Positions 1 through 9,799 are shown, counted from the stretch's first letter. The stretch is 64,000 nucleotides of DNA from Neobacillus pocheonensis (GCA_023702235.1 JAMQCR010000001.1:3596001-3660000), one strand, 5' to 3'. Numbers and translations: made by a program. The notes: a model not told the origin generated them from the sequence alone.

Positions 1-52
1 GCCTTGATGGCAGCTGCATTTGTCACTTGAGAGCCTATCAATCTATTTAGGA

Positions 53-586
53 TTAAGGGATATATTGCTCTGTGATCTTTGTAATGACACCATTTTTCAC
101 TTCTATGTGAAAAGGAATAGTATGATCCTTATTTCGCTCTTTTAAAAAGGTGAGAAACTGACCTTTTGTTACTTTCTCATTCCATTTGATTGAATAGGGA
201 TTCCGAGTTTGCAAAATATATTGGGCAGAGCTTGAAATAGGGAACGTGCGGATCTTTGGATTTACGTTTCGAATCCAGTATCCGTCAGGCGCGTGATCCA
301 TATCCTTACTGCACTTGCAATCTTTTTGAAACTCTCGGTCTGCATCCTTTCCAAAATACCATTGAATATAATCGAATTTTCCTACCCATTTTCCGCTAAC
401 GACTTTGAAAGAGGTGATATAGGTAGTCGCTTTTTCAGTTGTAGAATGCGTAGAAATAGAGGATTTTGCGTATGCTTCTGAATGGGATGAAGGTAGAAAT
501 AATACAGCTGCCATACTAGTAATAAACCCAAAACAGATTAAAGCAGGGAAGAACGTATTTGAGACTCTCTTTAACACATTTTTCAT
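53..586 (-). CDS. Conserved secreted hypothetical protein
   Basis: 177-residue protein starting at ATG 586 behind a GAGGGG ribosome site. Residues 1-10 are basic and about 12-33 are hydrophobic; a likely signal peptidase I site follows the AYA at about residue 40, so the protein is probably exported. There is no lipobox. The mature part has a CKC motif followed by DMDHAPDGYW and ends in a region rich in charged residues. It resembles small exported proteins of unknown function that I associate with Bacillus, but I cannot name a family. It is a single gene with nothing co-directional close by. Confidence 0.7.
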   Translation of the reverse strand: MKNVLKRVSNTFFPALICFGFITSMAAVLFLPSSHSEAYAKSSISTHSTTEKATTYITSFKVVSGKWVGKFDYIQWYFGKDADREFQKDCKCSKDMDHAPDGYWIRNVNPKIRTFPISSSAQYILQTRNPYSIKWNEKVTKGQFLTFLKERNKDHTIPFHIEVKNGVITKITEQYIP

Positions 587-840
587 TTAATAATCCCCTC
601 TTTACTATGTATTTTTACTGAAAAATACTTTCTAGTAATAATATAAATGGCAATGAATACAAATTGTGTCGATTTTCGGAATAGATAGAAAATATTCTTG
701 TTTAATTTGTAAAAAAAGAAACATGCTCCATTACACCCTAGTATCATCTGGGTATCCGGGAACGATGTTCCATGTTTCCTCTTGGTCTTTTAGAAGTTAT
801 TGAAAAATGCCTAGTGAACGCTCTTCACTGACCTTTGTTA

Positions 841-1287
841 TTATTCAGCTAATAAGCTTTGTTGCTTGTAACTTTCTAATTCCCAAATCCTATTCTTAAT
901 TCGTTCTACACAAATTTGAATACCCAGCTCTTTATTATAGCTTTCTGGGTCCAAACACACATTTGATTCTGTAATAATAAAACCATTTTGAAGTTTAACA
1001 GCAACTATTGTGCACTTTCCAAATGGCTCCATAATTTCCATTTGTGATTTTTCTAAAATTTCATCAATTTCAGTTTGGGTTATTTTGTTAACCTTTGCCT
1101 GTTCCTTTGCTTTTTCGAAGTTAACATCCACGTAACCCAATCCTTCGAATGCCATTTCAAAGGCAAGCTGTGTCGTTTCGAACACTTGATTGTTTTTTAA
1201 ACTTCTTATTTTTACATTCCCATCCGAAGTCATTTCCAGTAATTCCACTTTATCATCTGGGATTCCTTTTACTTGATATAAATGCAT
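841..1287 (-). CDS. Phage gp49/66-like protein
   Basis: 148 residues. The start at 1287 follows a GGAGGGG site. The first 50 residues form a small basic/acidic domain. From about residue 65 the sequence (ITQTEIDEILEKSQMEIMEP, then FGKCTIVAVKLQNGF and a C-terminal IKNRIWELE) matches my recollection of the Phage_gp49_66 family, small proteins found in phages and as strays in Firmicute chromosomes. No other phage gene is near, so this is probably an isolated relic or a domesticated copy. The function of the family is not known. The family call is from memory of its motif pattern. Confidence 0.55.
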   Translation of the reverse strand: MHLYQVKGIPDDKVELLEMTSDGNVKIRSLKNNQVFETTQLAFEMAFEGLGYVDVNFEKAKEQAKVNKITQTEIDEILEKSQMEIMEPFGKCTIVAVKLQNGFIITESNVCLDPESYNKELGIQICVERIKNRIWELESYKQQSLLAE

Positions 1288-1340
1288 ACCTTAAGCCCCT
1301 CCGAATTTCAGTTTTTATCCTAATAAACAGTTTAATCAAC

Positions 1341-1784
1341 CTATGTTCTCGCTTTGGTAAAGAAGTATAGGAACCACACAGCATGATTTTGCTCATCCGC
1401 CGCTGCACGGCGAAACACTTCCTTAATGTGTTGATTCGTCGCATCATCTGCAATTTCCATATAAAAATCAACAGTTTTTTGCTCATCTTGTAGGGCAAAT
1501 TCTACCCCATCAAAATAAACATCTGGACATTCTTCGATGATCTTTGGTTGTGGTTGACTACCGGTAAGACTTGTATAAATCTGTTCAAATAGTTGAAAAT
1601 GCCTTATTTCATCCTTGCGAATCTCAAGGATCCGTTTTCGTTCATCCCCACTAGGAGCCAAATTAGCCAACTTGCCATAACAATGTATGGCGCTGTACTC
1701 GCCATTAATGGCTTTTTCAACATCACTTTTCAAATTATTTGATGGTCTATTTAAAGCATCATGATAATTTGTATAAGGATACAT
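1341..1784 (-). CDS. Ferritin-like diiron domain protein
   Basis: 147 residues if started at ATG 1784, which has a GGGGAGG ribosome site; the open frame runs 46 codons further upstream without one. It is a four-helix-bundle protein: an early glutamate (about residue 24, EKAINGEYSA), a DEIRHFQLFE motif (ExxH), a later DEQKTVDFY and a C-terminal DEQNHAVWF (ExxH). These supply the two carboxylate/histidine sets of a ferritin/rubrerythrin-type diiron site. Its substrate is unknown; related Bacillus proteins are stress or sporulation associated. It stands alone, downstream of the GyrI-like gene on the same strand. Confidence 0.75.
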   Translation of the reverse strand: MYPYTNYHDALNRPSNNLKSDVEKAINGEYSAIHCYGKLANLAPSGDERKRILEIRKDEIRHFQLFEQIYTSLTGSQPQPKIIEECPDVYFDGVEFALQDEQKTVDFYMEIADDATNQHIKEVFRRAAADEQNHAVWFLYFFTKART

Positions 1785-1903
1785 AGCCAGACCTCCCCGT
1801 TTATTTTTTTCTAATCCTATCCTACGGGTAAATGAGGTCCTGGGTGCATGTTCAATAGCATATTCTTTCGATGTTGTGTTTCGTAGCGTCAGAAGGTTTT
1901 TGC

Positions 1904-2383
1904 TTATTTTATCGCAATCCAAATTTCATTATATGAATTCTCACTGTAAAGATCTGAATCAATATAGGCCTCCAATGGGGGTATTCTAGCTGGTTCATAT
2001 CCGTTAGCTGGGAACCACCCTGAATAAATTTGTTTCCATTTATCGATGATCGCACCAGGAATGGGACCGTGAACTTCAAGAACCACCCATTTAGAAGCGG
2101 GTATTTCAAAACTCGAAAATCCATCAGGTACCTGTCCACTAAATTCAGTGGCAATCCAATAATCGACTACGTTTTTCGCTGCGTTATAATTGGTAGTAAT
2201 GCCTAATAGACCTTTTATTTGTCCATTGTTTAATTGAAATAATCGATTGGCCGTTCCGCTTCCATGAGCTTCACCCCAAAATTCTGGAACGCCTGGAATT
2301 CCTGCTTCCCCTGAACCACATAGAAATTCGCGGTTAATCCCAACTGTCTGGAAATCATCTCTTTCAACAATTTTATATTTCAT
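1904..2383 (-). CDS. GyrI-like effector-binding domain protein
   Basis: 159 residues from ATG 2383, eight bases after AAGGAG; an in-frame GTG nine bases upstream is less well placed. The whole protein is one GyrI/AraC-effector-binding fold: N-terminal KIVERDDFQTVGI strand, a central FQLNNGQIKGLLGI segment, then WVVLEVHGPIPGAIIDKWKQ and the typical closing NEIWIAIK. There is no HTH, so it is a stand-alone small-molecule binding protein as in the SOUL/GyrI group. The ligand is unknown. The same-strand neighbour downstream is the ferritin-like gene, separated by about 120 bases. Confidence 0.72.
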   Translation of the reverse strand: MKYKIVERDDFQTVGINREFLCGSGEAGIPGVPEFWGEAHGSGTANRLFQLNNGQIKGLLGITTNYNAAKNVVDYWIATEFSGQVPDGFSSFEIPASKWVVLEVHGPIPGAIIDKWKQIYSGWFPANGYEPARIPPLEAYIDSDLYSENSYNEIWIAIK

Positions 2384-2507
2384 TTGCTCCACTCCTTACA
2401 GCTGATTATTTTCGGCTGAAACGATATCCTTTTTCTTACGTTTTATAACTTCTTCCATTTTAGTGTAAAAACTCTTACATTTAAACTTCCTTTCCTCACC
2501 TTTCGTT

Positions 2508-3014
2508 CTATTTAATAGAAAGCCGATACGCTTTCACGATAATGCCATCGTTTGCGGGTTCAAAGTCAAATCGAGGTAGACGTTCAAACCCAAGTCGTTC
2601 ATATAATCTCATAGCGCTTTCCATAAAATCTGCTGTATGCAGCCCAATGGCTTGGTAGCCTTTCACTTTCGTTCGCCGGATACATTCAGAAATTAACGCA
2701 CCTGCCACCCCTTTGCCTCGTGCTTGTGGCATTACTGCGAGCAATCGAATTTCAGGATAATCCAGCTCATCAACAAGACCTTCATAGGCATCTGTTTTCG
2801 CAGGAAACAAAGCCACACTGCCTACTATTTTCCCATCTAACTCAGCAATAATCCGCTCGACATCCTGCTGTATATCCGCCTCCGACGAGATGGCCTGCTT
2901 AAGAGCTAGCCAATGATTTTCAGGAATTTTTTGGGCATGTTCTTCGTATGAATTGACTCTTTGTTCTCGAATGTAAGGTAATTCTTCATCTCTTGCATCA
3001 CGTATGATCAACAC
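2508..3014 (-). CDS. GNAT family N-acetyltransferase
   Basis: 168 residues from GTG 3014 behind AAGGAGGGG. It has the GNAT fold: beta strands around KIVGSVALFPA, then motif A at about residues 92-110 (RLLAVMPQARGKGVAGALI, containing the acetyl-CoA pyrophosphate loop Q/RxxGxG/A) and motif B near AMRLYERLGFERL. The acceptor is unknown; such stand-alone enzymes acetylate amines of small molecules or proteins. It directly follows a glutathione-transferase remnant on the same strand. Confidence 0.85.
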   Translation of the reverse strand: MLIIRDARDEELPYIREQRVNSYEEHAQKIPENHWLALKQAISSEADIQQDVERIIAELDGKIVGSVALFPAKTDAYEGLVDELDYPEIRLLAVMPQARGKGVAGALISECIRRTKVKGYQAIGLHTADFMESAMRLYERLGFERLPRFDFEPANDGIIVKAYRLSIK

Positions 3015-3032
3015 GCATCCCCTCCTTATCCT

Positions 3033-3393
3033 TTAGCATATTAGAAATTTTTCCTCTTTCTTACTTAACACTTGTCGATTGTGTTCAGAATGAAGACCTG
3101 ATAGGTCCGGACCCTTCGGCAAAATGCTGTTATGTCCCTTTTGATCATCACCTGCGATATGATTCGATAAATGATAATGCCTTTTAATCGCATCGAAATC
3201 AGTCGTATCGCCAAAGCCAGGCGTTTGATATAAATCTCGTAAATAGCCCCATAGATTGGGAAAATCAACAATCCGATTCCGATTGGCCTTGAAGGCTGAG
3301 TAATAGGCAGCATCGAAACGGACTAATGTCGCATACAACCGGACATCTGAATCGGTAATATAATTGCCAAATAAGAATCGTTGTTTCGACAGA
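3033..3393 (-). pseudogene. Glutathionyl-hydroquinone reductase, C-terminal remnant
   Basis: Homology runs from about 3393 (FLFGNYITDSDVRLYATLVR) to the stop at 3033; the open frame with an ATG covers only 101 residues. The DVRLYATLVRFDAAYYSAFK and NLWGYLRDLYQTPGFG stretches are diagnostic of the C-terminal helical domain of the YqjG/ECM4-type glutathione-transferase family (glutathionyl-hydroquinone reductases). The whole thioredoxin-fold N-terminal domain with its catalytic Cys is missing, so the piece cannot be active. No matching N-terminal half is seen upstream, where the sequence turns into a hydrolase remnant. Confidence 0.7.
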
Positions 3394-3453
3394 AAAATAT
3401 ATCGTTACTTGCTCCCATATAAAATCATTCTAAAATAATGATGTTGTATCCTC

Positions 3454-3781
3454 TTATCCCATTTTTTCTTTTACTTTGAGACATTCCTCGTGAAATTTCA
3501 TTGGTTCCTCATAGTTCAATAAATGTGCAGAATTTTCAAACCAAACGAGCTCTTAATACGGACATTCCAACCTATCAATCCTTTTCTAAGTCCCTCTGAA
3601 ATTTTGGGGCAAATCCTATTTGAGCTGTTCCAGGTCTACCATGCAAAAAGAGCATAACGGGATTCTCAACATTTTCCCCTCGTACCAAAATCATTTGCTT
3701 GATCCCGCCAATCACTACCTCCTCCAACGATGCAATTGATTCAAATTCACTGCTGATCTTTTTGGTTTTTCGAGAAAACAT
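3454..3781 (-). pseudogene. Alpha/beta hydrolase, internally deleted remnant
   Basis: The ATG at 3781 opens an N-terminal piece (about 68 residues) of a proline-iminopeptidase-type alpha/beta hydrolase, including NPVMLFLHGRPG, the HGxPG oxyanion loop. It stops soon after. A second piece at about 3454-3550 reads ELVWFENSAHLLNYEEP and continues to a stop, which is the C-terminal end of the same family including the catalytic histidine region (ENSAH). Some 200 residues in between, with the nucleophile and acid, are missing. This is an internal deletion, not a single-base error. Confidence 0.65.
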
Positions 3782-3900
3782 TTTACGACCTCCCAGTTGA
3801 ATAATATCTAATGAACCTTCATCTATATTTTACCACATTATCCCAATTAGTTTATATTACTTCATTGACCACGATTACGTTTTTATCCTCCAAAAAATGC

Positions 3901-3930
3901 AAAGACAGCCTTACACAAAGGCTGCCTTTT
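3901..3930 (-). terminator. Terminator of the CAP gene
   Basis: Ten-base arms AAAGGCAGCC and GGCTGTCTTT (minus strand, one G-U/mismatch) enclose a nine-base loop just after the stop of the CAP gene, followed by a T-rich stretch. The plus strand also has a T run, so it may work both ways. Confidence 0.7.
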
Positions 3931-3938
3931 TGTTCGTA

Positions 3939-4679
3939 TTATTTACCTATAAAATCCTGAGTCCAGTAATTACCTTGTGAGACATAACCAACGCCAATAA
4001 ATTTGTAATTCGGATCAAGTATGTTTTTGCGATGACCTTCACTATTCATCCAAGCATTGACAACTTCCTCAGGGGTTTTTTGTCCCATGGCAATATTCTC
4101 ACCAGCATAGCTGTAGGTAATCCCAAATTTTTTCATCATATCAAATGGTAAGCCGTATGTTGGACTTGTATGGCTAAAGTAACCATTCACAGACATATCT
4201 CTGGATTTTTCATGAGCCATTTTGCTAAGTGTTACATCCACTTTAAGAGCCTGCAACCCATTTTTTGCCCTTTCTTGATTGGTAAGATCCAATACCTTTT
4301 GCTCGTTGGCACTTAAGGTACTTGCGGCTTGGGTTGTTTGTGGTTGACTCACCTTGACAGGCTGTTGTTGCACCGTTTTTGGCGTCACAGCGTGTGATGG
4401 CTGCTGTGTTTTTACTGGTTGATTTGTTATCTTTTGGACCTGCTGCTTTACCGTGTTTTGTGAAACTGGGATTTGGGTAATGTTCTTGTCCATTCCCATT
4501 TTGCTAAGGTAATTTTCTATCATTCTATTAATCTCATTTACATTGGAGCCTTGATCAGCATAAACCCGTTCCTGCATTGTTGGGTTAGGATTGGTAGCAT
4601 GTGCGTTGTTTTGTGCAGGATTTGCCCCGAATAATGCTGACGACGCTGCTAAGGTAAGAATTGCTTTGCTCAAAAACAT
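3939..4679 (-). CDS. CAP-domain secreted protein (YkwD-like)
   Basis: 246 residues from ATG 4679, which follows AGGAGGATGTTAAT; the frame extends 16 codons upstream without a better site. Residues 1-20 are a signal peptide. A Gln/Pro/Thr/Val-rich linker (about 75-130) leads to a CAP/SCP (cysteine-rich secretory protein, PR-1-type) domain in the last 120 residues. Recognisable features are LTNQERAKNGLQAL, the metal/catalytic-like HEKSRDM and YFSHTSP segments, AGENIAMG and NSEGHRKNIL. Bacillus relatives such as YkwD are exported proteins of the wall or spore surface; the biochemical role is unresolved. It is a single-gene unit with its own terminator. Confidence 0.85.
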   Translation of the reverse strand: MFLSKAILTLAASSALFGANPAQNNAHATNPNPTMQERVYADQGSNVNEINRMIENYLSKMGMDKNITQIPVSQNTVKQQVQKITNQPVKTQQPSHAVTPKTVQQQPVKVSQPQTTQAASTLSANEQKVLDLTNQERAKNGLQALKVDVTLSKMAHEKSRDMSVNGYFSHTSPTYGLPFDMMKKFGITYSYAGENIAMGQKTPEEVVNAWMNSEGHRKNILDPNYKFIGVGYVSQGNYWTQDFIGK

Positions 4680-5239
4680 ATTAACATCCTCCTGTCTTGA
4701 ATCTTTGCCGCTCATTAGCAAATTCATCGTAACATATGATTTTTGTCATATTTAAGGGAGGATTTTACAGAAAAAGGCCATACTTGGTTTGTCTAAGTTT
4801 TTAAGCTTTGTTGGCTGCTATTATGTTAGTATTTTAAACATTTTATTTCAAAATACCATTCATCATCTAAAGTTAATATAATATGGCAATAAAACCAATA
4901 ATTATAGCAAAAATAGAGGTTGACACCTTTCTAAGAAATAGCCTTTTTTAACATATATTTCAGAAAAGTGTCGAAGCTTACAATGATTTTATAGCATAAA
5001 AAACTAATGCAAATTATTAGTTTCAGAGACTATAAAGCAGCGATGGTTAGTCCCAAGGTGCTTTAACCCACTAAAAATACACGTAAAAGGTAATTTGAAT
5101 AAACTAAAAGTATGATAGCATCCTTTTTAAAAACTATATTACATATACAATGTAAGCGCAAACAGATATACAGTTCAAAAAAATGGATAGCCATTTTCGA
5201 CTACCCACGGAATCTATTTTTCATCAAGATCTAATCTAT
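4680..5239. other. AT-rich intergenic region, nothing recognised
   Basis: This 560-base stretch lies between the start of the CAP gene and the end of the aldolase gene. I see no convincing open frame, no complete terminator and no repeat. The promoter of the CAP gene must lie near its right-hand-strand start, but no clear -35/-10 pair was picked out. Confidence 0.5.
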
Positions 5240-6267
5240 TTATCTTACTGTTACTTCACTCTTGGACTTTGCAAGCTCTGCTGCTACATCTACAATCATA
5301 TCCTCTTGACCGCCGACTACCTTACGTTTACCTAATTCAATTAAAATATCACGTGAATCGATGCCAAACTTGGCTGCGGCACGTTTGGCATGAAGGGCAA
5401 AACTAGAATAGACACCCGCATAACCAAGGACAAGGCTATCTCTCGTAATCTCCTGAGGAGTTTTCAAAATCGGAGCGACAATCTCTTCAGCCAAATCCAT
5501 CATTTTGTAAAGGTCTACTCCTGTTTGAATTCCCATGCGATCAAGCACGGCTACTAGCACTTCAGTTTGGGTATTACCAGCACCGGCACCTAAGCAGCGA
5601 ACGCTTCCATCAATGCGTGTAGCACCTTCCTCGATTGCCACCAATGAGTTTGCCATCGCAAGGGATAGATTGTTATGACCATGGAATCCAATGTTGATTC
5701 CTACATGCTGTTTAAGAGCACGGATCCGCTCACGAACCTGTTCTGGAAGCAAGGCACCGGCAGAATCTACCACATAGACCGTATCTGCTCCATAACTCTC
5801 CATTAATTTAGCCTGCTCGACTAATTTACCTGCTTCTGCCATATGGGACATCATCAAGAAACCAACTGTTTCCATCCCAAGTTCTTTGGCAGCATTGATA
5901 TGCTGCGGGGCTACATCTGCTTCTGTGACATGGGTGGCAACACGGCCATTTTAGCTCCCAATCTTGCTGCTTCTTTTAGTTCCTTAATGGTTCCAATCCC
6001 TGGAATCGTCAGTACCGCGATTTTTGCCTGATCCGCTACAGAAACAGCTGCTTCAATTAATTCCATTTCATTTGTTCTGGAAAGTCCATATTGCAAGGAT
6101 GATCCTGCTAAACCATCTCCATGTGTTACTTCAATATAAGGCACACCTGCATCATTTAAAGCTTTTGCTACTTTTAGAACCTGATCGACAGTGTATTGGT
6201 GAGCAATAGCATGACTGCCATCACGTAATGCCACCTCGGTGATAAAAATATCTCGAACATTAGTCAT
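5240..6267 (-). pseudogene. mhpE: 4-hydroxy-2-oxovalerate aldolase, frameshifted
   Basis: DRE-TIM metallolyase that splits 4-hydroxy-2-oxovalerate into pyruvate and acetaldehyde, the penultimate step of aromatic meta-cleavage. ATG 6267 opens ITEVALRDGSHAIAHQYT (the DG(S/N)H variant of the metal-binding DRE motif) and continues to about 5944. There one base is missing (GCC-CGT expected, GCCGT present) and the frame jumps; the rest reads [37 protein letters not shown] and the metal HxH of NIGFHGHNN. The product would be about 340 residues, the normal length. It lies 25 bases after mhpF, with which the enzyme normally forms a channeling complex. Either a one-base sequencing error or a recent mutation. 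Confidence 0.88.
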
Positions 6268-6291
6268 CTTTTTTTCTCTCCCTTCCGCAGC

Positions 6292-7179
6292 TTAAACCAG
6301 CTGTTTTTCTACTAGATTTTTTGCAAACTCTTCTGCTACTTTTACCCCTGCCGCTGTCATAATATCGAGGTTGCCTGAGTATTTCGGTAAATAATCACCA
6401 GCACCTTCTACCTCAATGAATACGGTTACTTGATTGCCATCGAAGATTGGTTCCTTCCTTAGTCGATAGCCAGGGACATAAGATTGAACCGTTTTCGCCA
6501 TGTCTTCGATGGATTGAGTGATTTTCGCTTCGTCCATCGTTCCATCTTCTACAAGTGCATATACCGTATCCCGCATTAAAATTGGTGGTTCAGCTGGGTT
6601 AAGGATAATAATCGCTTTTCCTTTCTTTGCTCCCCCAACCTCTTCAATTGCCCGTGATGTCGTTTGCGTAAACTCATCAATATTGGCACGAGTTCCAGGT
6701 CCGGCACTGCGACTGGAAATCGTTGCAACGATTTCAGCATATTCTACCGGGCTTACACGATTAACAGCATGGACCATTGGAATAGTTGCCTGCCCACCGC
6801 AAGTAATGAGGTTTATATTTTCCGCTTCTAAATTCGAACCTATATTTACGGATGGAACAACTAATACGCCCCGTGCTGCAGGAGTCATATCAATCGCTTT
6901 TATTCCTGCTTCTTTTAGCATTTTGGCATGCCGGACATGTGCCTTTGCAGACGTAGCATCGAACACAATGTCCGCTAATTCAGCGTAGTGTTCAAGGAAT
7001 CCTTCTAAACCAGTATCAACCGCCAAGTAGCCTAAATCTCTAGCACGTCGTAATCCGTCAGACTCTGGGTCAATTCCAATGACCGCCGTAAGCTCCAAAA
7101 TAGTAGAACGTCCCAATTTAATCATGAGATCGGTTCCAATATTGCCTGAACCAAGAATCGCAACTTTAACTTTTGACAA
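6292..7179 (-). CDS. mhpF: Acetaldehyde dehydrogenase (acylating)
   Basis: Converts acetaldehyde, NAD+ and CoA to acetyl-CoA, the last step after the aldolase. I place the start at TTG 7179, seven bases after AAGGAGGAG, giving 295 residues (normal for MhpF/BphJ); the longer frame adds nine arginine-rich codons without a site. N-terminal Rossmann motif GSGNIGTDL (about 10-20), catalytic cysteine in [13 protein letters not shown] (about residue 127), and the C-terminal dimerisation/aldolase-contact region. The gene sits between the iclR-type regulator and mhpE on one strand, so all three are probably co-regulated. No hydratase (mhpD) or ring-cleavage gene is in the window. Confidence 0.9.
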   Translation of the reverse strand: MSKVKVAILGSGNIGTDLMIKLGRSTILELTAVIGIDPESDGLRRARDLGYLAVDTGLEGFLEHYAELADIVFDATSAKAHVRHAKMLKEAGIKAIDMTPAARGVLVVPSVNIGSNLEAENINLITCGGQATIPMVHAVNRVSPVEYAEIVATISSRSAGPGTRANIDEFTQTTSRAIEEVGGAKKGKAIIILNPAEPPILMRDTVYALVEDGTMDEAKITQSIEDMAKTVQSYVPGYRLRKEPIFDGNQVTVFIEVEGAGDYLPKYSGNLDIMTAAGVKVAEEFAKNLVEKQLV

Positions 7180-7229
7180 AATCCTTCTCCTCCTTAGTAA
7201 TTCCAAATCTTATATATATGTAGCCAAAC

Positions 7230-8008
7230 CTACACATGGGCAAGTTTGGCTTTATACCCCATATTTTGCGAAATCGAAGCCGCAGCCTGTTTAATCCCTT
7301 TTATAACCTCAGCAAGCTTTTCTTCGTTCAACCTTATTTTGGGTGACGCACAACTGATCGCAGCGATCACTTTGCCCTGATGATCAAAGATTGGCGCGGC
7401 AATACATTTGAGTCCCAATTCGATTTCTTCATCATCGATTGAATAGCCCAGCTCCCTTACGATTTGTAACTGTTCTTTCAGGTCCTCTTTATCTGTCACG
7501 GTGTACTCTGTAAACGATTCCAAGACTGTGTTCGATAAAAGTCTTTCAGTCTCTTCTTCCTCTTGAAAGGCAAGAATCGCTTTTCCAACCCCAGTACAAT
7601 GAATTGGTGCTCTCTTCCCAACCTGCGAGTAAATCCTTAAGGCACGAGGGCCATCTAGCTTTTCAATGTAAATCACTTCACCGCGTTCAAATATAACGAG
7701 GTGAACAGTTTCCATCAGTTCCTCAACAAGGTCTTTAATGATTGGACGGGCAACCTTCCCTAGATCGAGATGATTAATAACCATGTTTCCTAGTTCAAAT
7801 AGCTTCATACCCAGCTTATACTTCAAATCATCTGGGTTCTGCTGAAGATACCCTCGATACTCAAGTGTCTTGATGATGCCATGAACCGTACTTTTTGATA
7901 AACCAACTTTTTCACTAATCGCTTTTACACTTAGTTCTTGATCAAGGCCAGAAACAATTCAAGGACATCTGCTGCTCTTTCTATGGATTGAATTAGACGT
8001 TCAGCCAT
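7230..8008 (-). pseudogene. IclR-family regulator, frameshifted
   Basis: ATG 8008 starts MAERLIQSIERAADVLELF, the beginning of an IclR winged helix-turn-helix domain. At about 7953 the frame is lost; adding one T to a TTT run restores LFSGLDQELSVKAISEKVGL and joins to the long frame that holds the rest of the HTH and the effector-binding IclR domain (GKRAPIHCTGVGKAIL, GLKCIAAPIFDHQGKVIAAI). Total about 259 residues, a normal size. It is 50 bases upstream of mhpF on the same strand, so it is the likely regulator of the mhpFE pair. Confidence 0.85.
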
Positions 8009-8154
8009 TTTCGCTCTCCTTTCATTCGGTAATATCGAATGTCATTCGTAAATATTTAACTTTATAAAATGATGGTAACGCTCATCCTATTTATTTGTCA
8101 ATAAATTTTTTTAAGTTTACTACCATAATGAAAGTTTTCTCACCACAACAGAAA

Positions 8155-8189
8155 GAAAAGAGCTTGGAGATTTTCTCCAAACTCTTTTC
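8155..8189 (-). terminator. Terminator after bcrC
   Basis: Sixteen-base arms (GAAAAGAGTTTGGAGA and TCTCCAAGCTCTTTTC on the minus strand, one mismatch) with a short loop, followed by TTTCTTTCT. It ends the bcrC transcript. Confidence 0.75.
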
Positions 8190-8210
8190 AGGTATAACAA
8201 TATCTACCCT

Positions 8211-8797
8211 TTAAAAATTAACCTTGTTTTCGCTTCGTCCATTTTTTGGGACAAATGGAATTCTATAATAAATACTTACAATTGTACGAGAGATTGGCTC
8301 TAATATCGAACTTACCATATAAATAAGTGTACTAATTAATAATCCTACAACCATGCTCCCCAATACATCAAATGGATAATGGTGTCCGACATAAATACGT
8401 GAGAAACCTGTTAAAAATGCAAATAAGAGCATACCAAAACCAATTTTTCGATGGCGAAACAAAACGGCAATGCTAATGAAAAGGCGCCTGTTGTATGGTC
8501 ACTTGGAAAAGAAGCATCCGCAGCATGTGTAATCAATAAATGAACTTTATGAGTTACAAATGGACGAGGTTCGAAGTAAATATGACCAATGACAAAGTTA
8601 ATAAACAACCCTAAAACACCTGTAATGGCTGCATAGACAACAGTATATTTATAGTTTTCTTTTCCAAAAAGCCACATTAGCAGTAAAACCACCGCATAAA
8701 TAATTAATGCTTTTTGTGTGACAAAAACCATTAGACCATCTAAAAAAGGATGATGACCTGCAAGCTGATTAAACGCTTTAAATAATTCATAATTCAT
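8211..8797 (-). pseudogene. bcrC: Undecaprenyl-diphosphatase BcrC (PAP2), frameshifted
   Basis: Membrane PAP2 phosphatase that recycles undecaprenyl diphosphate for wall synthesis and gives bacitracin tolerance. ATG 8797 follows GAGGAAC. The first frame has four membrane segments and the phosphatase motifs FEPRP and SFPSDHTTGA; at about 8470 one base is missing (GCAATTGCC expected), and the second frame continues AVLFRHRKIGFGML with SRIYVGHHYPFDVLG, the third catalytic motif (SRxxxxxHxxxD). The reconstructed protein is about 195 residues, the usual BcrC length, with all catalytic residues present. The break is a likely homopolymer error. Confidence 0.82.
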
Positions 8798-8993
8798 TAA
8801 AGTTCCTCGTTTCTATATTGTATAAGTGGTTTATATTTTCGATTAAGTAATTTAAAAGATTGTTAAACACACCAAGTTTCATTTTACTACCTTTAGGAAA
8901 AATATAAAGACTTTTTTTATACCAACGTTTGCGATTTAGTCCTTAGTTGAGGTTAATGTTTTTTTAAGACCTTACAAAAAGTGATGGATCCTA

Positions 8994-9356
8994 TTACAAG
9001 GAATCCCCAATATACCCTCCAATCCAAGCGAAAAAAACACCTAAGACTACGGAGCTGGAAACATAAAATAGGGCTTTTTTAATTTCCTTATTCTGCATCA
9101 TTTGGATTGTTTCATATCCAAATGTTGAAAAAGTGGTATAAGCACCAAGAAAACCGGTACCACACAATAACCAAGTCCAATCAGGAATAACCTTTCCAAG
9201 ATGCAAAACAGCCAGAAGACCAAGTATAAATGACCCACTTAGATTAATGAACCAAGTGCCAAAAGGGAGAAATCCTGGTGTCTTCCTTGTAATCCATTTC
9301 CCAAGCAGAAAACGAGTGATTGCGCCAAATATTCCTCCAATACCTACAAATAACAT
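8994..9356 (-). CDS. crcB: Fluoride channel CrcB/Fluc, second subunit
   Basis: 120 residues, four membrane helices. It carries the Fluc signature GGxxGAxxRF near the start, the conserved PFGTWFINLSGSFILG (the Asn of the fluoride pore), and TGFLGAYTTFSTFGYET with the central sodium site and the phenylalanine box. Its ATG overlaps the TAA of the preceding crcB gene (TAATG), so the two are translationally coupled. Paired crcB genes in Bacillus make a heterodimeric channel that expels fluoride. Expression is controlled by the fluoride riboswitch upstream of the pair. Confidence 0.92.
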   Translation of the reverse strand: MLFVGIGGIFGAITRFLLGKWITRKTPGFLPFGTWFINLSGSFILGLLAVLHLGKVIPDWTWLLCGTGFLGAYTTFSTFGYETIQMMQNKEIKKALFYVSSSVVLGVFFAWIGGYIGDSL

Positions 9357-9757
9357 TATTTCGTTTCTCCTTTCGGCTGCCTTTCTCCTTGAACATTAAT
9401 TGAAGCCAATTTAGCACCTAGTAAGGCAAGTGTGATCCCGCCAAGTATGCTCACCAGCACATAGACTAAAGCGATTAAAATTTGATTACTTCGTAGTAAA
9501 TTCAGTGTTTCAACAGAAAATGTGGAAAAGGTGGTAAATGCTCCAGTGAATCCTGTTCCAATGGCTAATTTTAAATTTGCATTTATATTCAACCGTTTTG
9601 CCGTTATGGTGAAAAACCATGCTAAAAATAAACAACCCAAAAGATTAATTACCAATGTTCCGAATGGAAACCCAGAAGGTGTAGAAATTACTCTTCCAAC
9701 GGAATAACGTAAAATTGCACCTATAAATCCACCTGTCCCAACAGCTAATACATTCAT
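9356..9757 (-). CDS. crcB: Fluoride channel CrcB/Fluc, first subunit
   Basis: 133 residues, first gene of the pair. Features: GGFIGAILRYSVGR at the N-terminus, FPFGTLVINLLGCLFLA with the pore Asn, and GTGFTGAFTTFSTFSVE, the Fluc family core. Four membrane segments. Its 5' leader (9758-9882) holds a fluoride riboswitch and terminator. Together with the following gene it should form the heterodimeric fluoride exporter of the inner membrane. Confidence 0.93.
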   Translation of the reverse strand: MNVLAVGTGGFIGAILRYSVGRVISTPSGFPFGTLVINLLGCLFLAWFFTITAKRLNINANLKLAIGTGFTGAFTTFSTFSVETLNLLRSNQILIALVYVLVSILGGITLALLGAKLASINVQGERQPKGETK

Positions 9758-9799
9758 TCATATAACGCTCCTTATTTATTTTTCTTACCTAAAAAAATA

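Noticed and set aside
841..1287. Prophage
   Set aside because: The gp49-like gene has no phage neighbour (no integrase, terminase or structural gene), so it is at most a stray.
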